A stretch of 64,000 nt of DNA, taken from positions 558,001 to 622,000 of the forward strand of contig NZ_FOYT01000001.1 in NCBI RefSeq assembly GCF_900112175.1, written 5' to 3'. The translations under genes were made by a program, and so were the position numbers. Shown here piece after piece: positions 58,797 to 64,000 of the stretch (positions are counted from its first letter, which is position 1; every line of letters starts with the position of its first letter). The DNA comes from Halogeometricum rufum. GTDB taxonomy: Archaea > Halobacteriota > Halobacteria > Halobacteriales > Haloferacaceae. Under the pieces are notes generated by a model. It made no database searches. It was not told where the DNA came from and worked only from the letters and a program-made list of their open reading frames with translations.

Positions 58797-59183
58797 CTAC
58801 TTGTCGGCCACGTCGGCGATGGCCTCTATCTCGACGCCGACGCCCTTCGGCAGGTTGCCCACCTCGACGGCGCTTCGCGCCGGCGGTTCCTCGTCGAAGT
58901 ACGTCGCGTACGTCTCGTTCATCTCCTCGAAGTCGTCGATGTCGGCGAGGTAGACGTTCACCTTCAGGACGTCACCCGCGCCGGCCCCCTCCGATTCGAG
59001 GATGGCCATCACGTTGTCCAGCGACTGCGCCGTCTGCGTCGCGATGTCCTCGTCGTCGAGGAGTTCGCCCTCGGGGGTCAGCGGAATCTGCCCCGCCGTG
59101 AACAGGACGGACCCGTTCGTCGTCGCCTGACTGTACGCGCCGACTGCGGCGGGCGCCTCGTCCGTGCTGATGGTTCGTTTCAT
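58797..59183 (-). CDS. ridA: RidA-family reactive enamine/imine deaminase
   Basis: 128 aa. Active-site residues align: Tyr17 (GAYSQA), Arg103 (PARSAVEV) and Glu120 (VEIEAIA), with the conserved NVYLADIDDF. RidA hydrolyses 2-aminoacrylate and 2-iminobutyrate, unstable products of PLP enzymes such as IlvA. The ilvA gene lies upstream on the same strand behind cydAB. The longer frame upstream is antisense to cydB and rejected; start ATG 59183 is canonical (MKRTIST). Confidence 0.92.
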   Translation of the reverse strand: MKRTISTDEAPAAVGAYSQATTNGSVLFTAGQIPLTPEGELLDDEDIATQTAQSLDNVMAILESEGAGAGDVLKVNVYLADIDDFEEMNETYATYFDEEPPARSAVEVGNLPKGVGVEIEAIADVADK

Positions 59184-59263
59184 ACCCGACGGGTCTTCCG
59201 CCGTGGACTTAAAACCGAAAGAAGCGGCCGCCTCGTCGACGCATCGCACCGTGCTCCGCGGCG

Positions 59264-60298
59264 TCAGTCGCCGGCGTACGACTCGCCCGCCTCGACGGGG
59301 CCGCGGAACGTCGAGTAGAGGACGGCGAAGTAGACGAATATCAGGGGGAGCAGGAGCGCAGAGGCGATGCTCATGAGGTTCAGCGGGAGCGTCGAGACGA
59401 TGCCCGCCGACAGCGTCAGCCCCGTCACCGGGTCCACGAGGGGGTAGAGCAGCGCGGCCACGAGTGTGACCAGCCCGTACGTCAGACCCGCGGCGGCGGC
59501 GAGGGCGAGGACGTATCGCTCGCGCCGCATCGCCGCGACGTAGGCGACGCCGAGGAGGGCGCTCAGGCCGACGAGTCCGAGCGACGCGGGCGCGAGAAGC
59601 GCGGGCCGCATCCCCGGCCGGGTGACGAGCAGGTAGGCGACGGCGACGACGACGAGGCCGAGGTAGGCGGCGAGCGCTGGGGTCCCGTACCGGGCCGTCT
59701 CCCCGCGGAGCGACCCGCGCGTCTTCAGCCCGAGGAACGCCGCCCCGCTGACGACGGTGAGGGCGACGACGGCGACGCCGACGACGACGGAGGCGACGGA
59801 GAGAATCGTCGTCGCGCCGAGCAGCCAGTTCGCCGCGAAGACGCCGAGGAAGAACGGCGCGAGGACGCTGCCGGCGACGAACGCCCGCCCCCACCAGCGC
59901 TGCCACGCCTCGTCGTGCCGTTGCTCGTACATCTCGGGGGCGAGGCCGCGCAGGATGAGTGCGCCGAGGATGGCGAACATCAGCAGGTAGTTCCGGCTGA
60001 ACAGGTCCGCGTACACGGACGGGAACGCGGCGAACAGCGCGCCGCCGAAGACGACCAGCCACACCTCGTTGCCGTCCCAGAACGGGCCGATGGCCGACAG
60101 CAACTGCTCTCGCTCCTCCTCGTCGTCGCGCGTGGCGAAGATGGCGCCGACGCCGAAGTCGAAGCCGTCGAGGAACAGGAACGTCCCGAGCATGAAGAAC
60201 ACCAGCCCGAACCATATCTCGGGCAGGGGGAGGCCGAACAGCGGACCGTCGGCCAGCCCGTACGTCTGGAGCGGCAGGGGCGACGCGAACGCGGGCAT
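59264..60298 (-). CDS. cydB: Cytochrome bd-type oxidase subunit II
   Basis: 344 aa with about eight to nine hydrophobic helices. The conserved FLDGFDFGVGAIF and GPFWDGNEVWLVVFGGALFAAFP are hallmark CydB motifs. It is paired with CydA in the membrane and reduces oxygen to water from quinol. The start overlaps the cydA stop by one base. No cydC/D or cydX gene is present nearby. Confidence 0.93.
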   Translation of the reverse strand: MPAFASPLPLQTYGLADGPLFGLPLPEIWFGLVFFMLGTFLFLDGFDFGVGAIFATRDDEEEREQLLSAIGPFWDGNEVWLVVFGGALFAAFPSVYADLFSRNYLLMFAILGALILRGLAPEMYEQRHDEAWQRWWGRAFVAGSVLAPFFLGVFAANWLLGATTILSVASVVVGVAVVALTVVSGAAFLGLKTRGSLRGETARYGTPALAAYLGLVVVAVAYLLVTRPGMRPALLAPASLGLVGLSALLGVAYVAAMRRERYVLALAAAAGLTYGLVTLVAALLYPLVDPVTGLTLSAGIVSTLPLNLMSIASALLLPLIFVYFAVLYSTFRGPVEAGESYAGD

Positions 60299-61716
60299 CA
60301 GTCGTCCCCCGCGGCGGCGGCCGTCTCGTCGAGCGTCGCCTGCGTGTGCCCCGTCACCGTCGGCGGCCCGCCCCGGATGATGCGGGCGACGACGTACGTG
60401 TAGAGCGTCAGCAGTCCGAGGTAGACGAGGGCGAACCCGGCGAGCGTCAGCGTCGCCTCGAAGCCGGCCAGGCCGGGCGAGACTCCGTCGGACGTCCTCA
60501 TCACCCCCTGCACCACCCACGGCTGTCGACCGACCTCGGTGACGATCCACCCCACCTCGACGGCGAGGATGCCGAGCAGCGACGACGCCATCAGCGACTT
60601 GTGCAACAGGTCGTCTTCGCGGAGTTGCCCCCGCCACCACCGGTAGGCGGCCCAGAACGCCAGCAGGACGAACCAGAAGCCGAGTCCGACCATGATGCGG
60701 AAGGACCAGAAGACGATGGCCACCGGCGGCGCCTCCGTCTCGAACTCGTTCAACCCGGTGATGGTGGCCGTGGGGTCGCCCCCGCTTGCCAGCCACGACG
60801 CGCCGCCGGGGATGCCGAGTCCGAACAGTTCCTTGGCGCGGGGGTTCGTCAGGTCTTCGAGGTTCGTCGGCACCGCGACGATGTACTCGGGGACGTAGCT
60901 CTCGGTCTCCCAGACGGCCTCCATCGCGGCGAACTTCTGCGGTTGCGTCTCCGCGACGTGCCGCCCGTAGGCGTCGCCGTGGACGACCTGCAACGGCGCC
61001 GTGACGACGAGGACGACGATGGCTATCTTCAGCGTCGTCTCCCAGAAGGCGACGTTCTTCACCGGGTAGCCCCAGTGGTGGTGTCGGAAGACGTAGTAGG
61101 CGGCGACGCCGGCCATGAACAGGGCGACGGAGAGGACGGCGGCGTTCTGCATGTGGACGAACATCCAGGGGAATCGCGGGTTGGCGTAGGCGGCGATGGG
61201 GTCCACCAGCGAGATGATGGGCTGACCGTTCTTCGTCACCACCTCGAACCCGCGCGGCGTCTGCATCCAGGAGTTGGCGACGAGAATCCACACCGCCGAC
61301 AGCCACGTCCCGAGGCCGACGGCGACGGCGGACACCATGTAGAGCGCGTCGGACACCTTCTCGCGGCCGAAGACGAACACGCCGAGGAACGTCGCCTCCA
61401 GCATGAACGCCATCATCCCCTCTGTCGCCAGCGGTCCGCCGAACAGTTCGCCGGTGAACGCCGAGAACGCGGCGAAGTTCGTCCCGAACTCGAACTCCAG
61501 GACGATGCCCGTCACGGTGCCGACGACGAACGAGACGGCGAATATCTTCGTCCAGAACCGCCGCAACTGCTCGTACACCGGGTCCTCGGAGCGGATGTCT
61601 TTCCACGTGAAGTAGACGAGGAACGGTGCGAGGCCCATGCTCATCACCGGGAAGATGATGTGTACGATGGTCGTCAGCGCGAACTGCAGTCGACTTGCGA
61701 GAACTGGGTCTATCAT
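60298..61716 (-). CDS. cydA: Cytochrome bd-type oxidase subunit I
   Basis: 472 aa. Haem ligand His19 (LTTIVHIIFPV), a His in FVHMQNAAVLSVALF and the family motif GRQPWVVQGVMRT are present. The quinol-binding Q-loop (about 240-320) is of the short type. High-affinity oxygen respiration under low oxygen or oxidative/nitrosative stress is its usual role. A weak TATA-like ATATATGA (minus strand, 61783-61790) lies 67-74 bp upstream of the start. Confidence 0.95.
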   Translation of the reverse strand: MIDPVLASRLQFALTTIVHIIFPVMSMGLAPFLVYFTWKDIRSEDPVYEQLRRFWTKIFAVSFVVGTVTGIVLEFEFGTNFAAFSAFTGELFGGPLATEGMMAFMLEATFLGVFVFGREKVSDALYMVSAVAVGLGTWLSAVWILVANSWMQTPRGFEVVTKNGQPIISLVDPIAAYANPRFPWMFVHMQNAAVLSVALFMAGVAAYYVFRHHHWGYPVKNVAFWETTLKIAIVVLVVTAPLQVVHGDAYGRHVAETQPQKFAAMEAVWETESYVPEYIVAVPTNLEDLTNPRAKELFGLGIPGGASWLASGGDPTATITGLNEFETEAPPVAIVFWSFRIMVGLGFWFVLLAFWAAYRWWRGQLREDDLLHKSLMASSLLGILAVEVGWIVTEVGRQPWVVQGVMRTSDGVSPGLAGFEATLTLAGFALVYLGLLTLYTYVVARIIRGGPPTVTGHTQATLDETAAAAGDD

Positions 61717-61782
61717 GGGGCGAAGGCCGCGTGCGAGCGGAGAGACTCCCGCTCAGCTACTATCTATGCCTTAGAGAGAGAC

Positions 61783-61790
61783 TCATATAT
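61783..61790 (-). promoter_or_regulatory. Possible TATA element of cydA
   Basis: ATATATGA on the minus strand is the only AT-rich block between ilvA and cydA, 67 bp from the ATG, which would imply a leader of about 45 nt. Weak support. Confidence 0.3.
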
Positions 61791-61853
61791 CGGGCCGATT
61801 GCTTCTCAGCCGCTGGGAACGATTCGGCCGCCGACAGGTCACGGACGGCGACT

Positions 61854-61912
61854 CGGGAGCGTCGCGGTTCGAGAGCGTCGCGGTTCGGGAGCGTCGCGGT
61901 TCGAGAGCGTCG
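61854..61912. repeat. 16-bp tandem repeat (3.7 copies)
   Basis: CGGGAGCGTCGCGGTT and CGAGAGCGTCGCGGTT alternate: units start at 61854, 61870, 61886 and 61902 (the last partial). It lies between ilvA and cydA, close to the ilvA stop. No coding meaning. Confidence 0.85.
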
Positions 61913-61937
61913 TGCGGCCGGGGACGTCGGCGACCGC

Positions 61938-63149
61938 TCAGACGAGGACTTCCACGCGGTAGCCCTTCTCGCGGAGGGCGCCGAGGAGGTCCTCGACGTG
62001 GTCGTGGCCGCGCGTCTCCAGGTCGAGTTCGACGTCCGTCTCGTTCATGCCTATCTCGCGGGAGGTGCGGTCGTGGCGGATGGCGTAGATGTTCGCCTGC
62101 GCGTCGGCGATTATCGCCAGCAGGTCGTGCAGGGCGCCGGGGCGGTCCCGCAGGACCGTCCGCACCTTCAGGTAGCGCCCCGTCTCCACGAGGCCCCGCA
62201 TCACGACGGTGGTGAGCTGGTTCATGTCGATGTTGCCGCCGCAGAGGGCGGGGACGACGACTTCGTCCGGCGCGAAGTCGAACTTCTCGAACAGGAGGGC
62301 GGCGATGGGGACGGCGCCCGCCCCCTCGACCAGCGTCTTCGAGCGTTCCAGCAGGTACGTGAGGGAGACGGCTATCTCCTCGTCGGAGACGGTCACCACC
62401 TCGTCGACGTACCGCTGGATGACCTCGAAGGGCTTGTCGCCGACGCGACGGGTGGCGATGCCGTCGGCGACGGTGTTCACGCTGTCGAGTTCCTGCACCG
62501 ACCCCTTCTCCAGTGACTGGGCGACGCTCGACGCCCCCTCCGCCTGCACGCCGACGACGCGCACGTCGCCGAGTCGCTCCTTGACGGCCGTGGCGACGCC
62601 GGAGATGAGGCCGCCGCCCCCGATGGGGACGACGACCGTCTCCACGTCGGGGCAGTCCTCGGCTATCTCCAGCCCGATGGTCCCCTGACCGGCCATCACG
62701 TAGTCGTCGTCGAACGCGTGGACGTAGGTGCGGTTCTCCCGTTCCTCTATCTCGTGCGCCTTCGCCTGCGCCTCGTCGTAGTCCGCGCCGTGGAGGACCG
62801 TCTCCGCGCCGTACCGCCGCGTCGCCTTCACCTTCGAGATGGGCGCGTGTTCGGGCATCACGACCTTCGAATCGACGCCCGCACGCGTCGCCGCGAGGGC
62901 GACGCCCTGCGCGTGGTTGCCGGCACTCGCGGTGACGACGCCCGCGTCCTTCTCCGCCTCCGACAGCGTCGTGATGCGGTTCAGCGCGCCGCGAATCTTG
63001 AACGACCCGGTGCGCTGGTTGTTCTCCAGTTTCAGATAGACCGCGGCGCCGGTCATGTCGGAGAACGTGTGTGAGTAGTCCAGCGGTGTGTGCTTCGCGA
63101 CCCCCTCGATTCGGTCCCGGGCCGCCTCGATGTCGGCGAGCGAAATCAT
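61938..63149 (-). CDS. ilvA: Threonine dehydratase (threonine ammonia-lyase)
   Basis: 403 aa fold-type II PLP enzyme converting threonine to 2-oxobutyrate through the 2-aminocrotonate intermediate. The PLP Lys51 is in GSFKIRGALNRI; the phosphate loop is IGGGGLISGVA and the Ser/Asn ring motif is in VVTASAGNHAQGVALAA. A C-terminal ACT domain (about 320-403: VRTVLRDRPGALHDLLAII) indicates allosteric control. The form is shorter than E. coli IlvA and matches the catabolic or archaeal biosynthetic type. ATG 63149 gives MISLADIEAARDRI. Confidence 0.93.
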   Translation of the reverse strand: MISLADIEAARDRIEGVAKHTPLDYSHTFSDMTGAAVYLKLENNQRTGSFKIRGALNRITTLSEAEKDAGVVTASAGNHAQGVALAATRAGVDSKVVMPEHAPISKVKATRRYGAETVLHGADYDEAQAKAHEIEERENRTYVHAFDDDYVMAGQGTIGLEIAEDCPDVETVVVPIGGGGLISGVATAVKERLGDVRVVGVQAEGASSVAQSLEKGSVQELDSVNTVADGIATRRVGDKPFEVIQRYVDEVVTVSDEEIAVSLTYLLERSKTLVEGAGAVPIAALLFEKFDFAPDEVVVPALCGGNIDMNQLTTVVMRGLVETGRYLKVRTVLRDRPGALHDLLAIIADAQANIYAIRHDRTSREIGMNETDVELDLETRGHDHVEDLLGALREKGYRVEVLV

Positions 63150-63453
63150 ACGCCGCGGTTCCGTGGCGCGACGTGTAAGCGTTCGGATTACAGTTTCGTT
63201 CGTTACAATTTATGCGAGCGCGGCGGTCGGCCCGCGCGGTCGCCGTGGCGGCGTCGGGGAGCGTTCGAGACGAGGCGACGATACCGACGGCTGGTCGTTC
63301 GTTCCTGCGTCTCAGAACGTGTAAAGGGGGGAATGCACGCGTGTGACGTGCAGTTACTCTACTGTTCGGATGGTATATAAACGTCCTGCAGGCGGAGTGG
63401 AAGTGAAATCGCAAGACAGCGGCGACCCGAACGCGCCGTCAGACGCCCGTCTG
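63150..63453. other. 304-bp intergenic region without a supported gene
   Basis: Only the ilvA promoter side is expected. GCATAAATTG on the minus strand (about 63207-63216) could be its TATA element. A separate GGTATATAAACG at 63372-63383 has no obvious gene. Otherwise nothing seen. Confidence 0.4.
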
Positions 63454-63882
63454 TCACTCGTCGTGCCCGGCGTCCGTCGGTTCGACGACGACCGAGTTCG
63501 CGGAGCGATAGCGTTCGACCCGGGTTCGAAGGTCACCGTCGCCCGGCCACCCGGCGTCGGCGCTCTCGTCTTTGCCGGCGGAGCGAACGCCGAGACGGGC
63601 CGCGTCGCCGACGTAGACGAACGCCCGGCCGCCGTCGGTCCGGGGGAGTTCGACTCGGACGTACAGGCCGGAGGCGACGCCCTCGTACCGGTCCAGCGTC
63701 GTCACCTCGTCGGTGCGGAGGAGGCGACCCGACACCGACCCGCCGGGTACGAGCGTCGGATACCGCCCCTCGACGCGGTGGAGTCCGTCGACGCGGGCGT
63801 CCGGCCCGAACGACCAGTCGTCGAGCAGTTCGTCCGCTCGGTCGGCGTCCGTCAGCGTCCCGTAGACGAAGAACGAGGGCAT
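63454..63882 (-). CDS. Gamma-glutamylcyclotransferase (AIG2-like)
   Basis: 142 aa. The GGCT fold start MPSFFVYGTLTDADRADEL gives the YGTL substrate-binding loop; the general base Glu lies in LDRYEGVASGLYVR. GYPTLVPG-like GRYPTLVPGGSVSGRLL is also present. Haloarchaea use gamma-glutamylcysteine, so it may act on that or on other gamma-glutamyl amines. The start at 63882 begins the conserved YGTL block; an upstream reading adds 39 Arg-rich residues. Confidence 0.85.
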   Translation of the reverse strand: MPSFFVYGTLTDADRADELLDDWSFGPDARVDGLHRVEGRYPTLVPGGSVSGRLLRTDEVTTLDRYEGVASGLYVRVELPRTDGGRAFVYVGDAARLGVRSAGKDESADAGWPGDGDLRTRVERYRSANSVVVEPTDAGHDE

Positions 63883-63953
63883 GGATGTCGATTCACGCCG
63901 GAGCGACGTTCCGTTTCCGGTATCGTCAAGCGTCACACGTCGCTGGTGACTGT

Positions 63954-64000
63954 ATGAACGGCGGGCGACTCCGCGACGTCTGGACGCGAGTGTTCGCACT
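63954..64000 (+). CDS. Possible start of a gene running off the window
   Basis: ATG 63954 opens a frame MNGGRLRDVWTRVFA that stays open to the end. It is plausible as a cytoplasmic N-terminus of a membrane permease (basic, before a helix), but only 15 codons are visible. Confidence 0.25.
   Translation, partial: MNGGRLRDVWTRVFA

Noticed and set aside
63343-63957. Plus-strand 204-aa ORF at the end of the window
   Set aside because: Antisense to the GGCT gene, whose YGTL and Glu motifs are intact, so the minus-strand reading is real.

Overview
The window is about 64 kb of very GC-rich chromosome from an extremely halophilic archaeon. The evidence is the strongly acidic predicted proteome, twin-arginine lipoproteins with archaeal-type lipoboxes, a PGF-CTERM-like anchor, a HalOD1 protein, a thermosome, ribosomal protein L40e, ABCE1, F420 chemistry (NpdG), FAU-1 and starts that mostly lack Shine-Dalgarno sites. 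Base composition and gene style look uniform. It reads as core chromosome of a Haloferax/Halogeometricum-type organism. I see no insertion sequence, prophage or CRISPR array.

Layout. 1-7 kb: 3' part of a ROK kinase, a secreted LVIVD beta-propeller, a NifU-domain protein, HalOD1, FAU-1 with a small partner, PrsW and riboflavin synthase. 7-18 kb: DUF502 and SLC13 membrane proteins, then a minus-strand run with an M24 peptidase, a UvrD-type helicase, a zinc-ribbon protein, two tandem M32 carboxypeptidases and an M20 peptidase. 18-28 kb: manganese catalase, a transducer without an extracellular sensor, a PIN-PilT-KH ATPase, a 78-bp tandem-repeat array, a winged-helix regulator, an EMC6-like protein next to ABCE1, and a small membrane-protein cassette. 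27-38 kb: RtcA with a UspA protein, archaemetzincin, UPF0146, a HAD protein, NpdG, an MFS carrier, a lipoprotein resembling the SecD P1 head, hisE-pdxT-secG, thioredoxin, L40e, a metallo-beta-lactamase protein and a DUF99 protein. 38-49 kb: family 4 uracil-DNA glycosylase, a detached trpB, a phnDCE-type ABC transporter, hisH, pheA, and two Hsp20 genes around a gamma-carbonic-anhydrase-like protein. 49-64 kb: leuS, small zinc and membrane proteins, alanine dehydrogenase, thermosome, OsmC and UspA, tRNA-Ser(GGA), ridA-cydBA-ilvA and a gamma-glutamylcyclotransferase.

Functional threads. Oxidative and protein stress is well represented: Mn catalase, OsmC, thioredoxin, cytochrome bd, UspA twice, Hsp20 twice and the thermosome. 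Scattered biosynthetic genes cover His, Trp, Phe, Ile, riboflavin and PLP. IlvA makes the enamine that RidA detoxifies, and both lie on the same strand around cydAB. Several genes are too short for routine ORF calling: Sec61-beta/SecG (54 aa), a 44-aa two-CxxC protein and a 59-aa membrane protein.

The most unusual non-coding signals are structured intergenic repeats. Two 43-bp elements 31 kb apart (23187-23229 and 54166-54208) differ at six positions, and four of those six form two compensatory base-pair changes. A third, longer hairpin carrying the same apical core lies in a cluster of tRNA-Ser 3'-end fragments at 57.0-58.5 kb. Several gene ends carry perfect hairpins with exactly three-nucleotide loops, and five intergenic regions hold unrelated tandem or spaced direct repeats.
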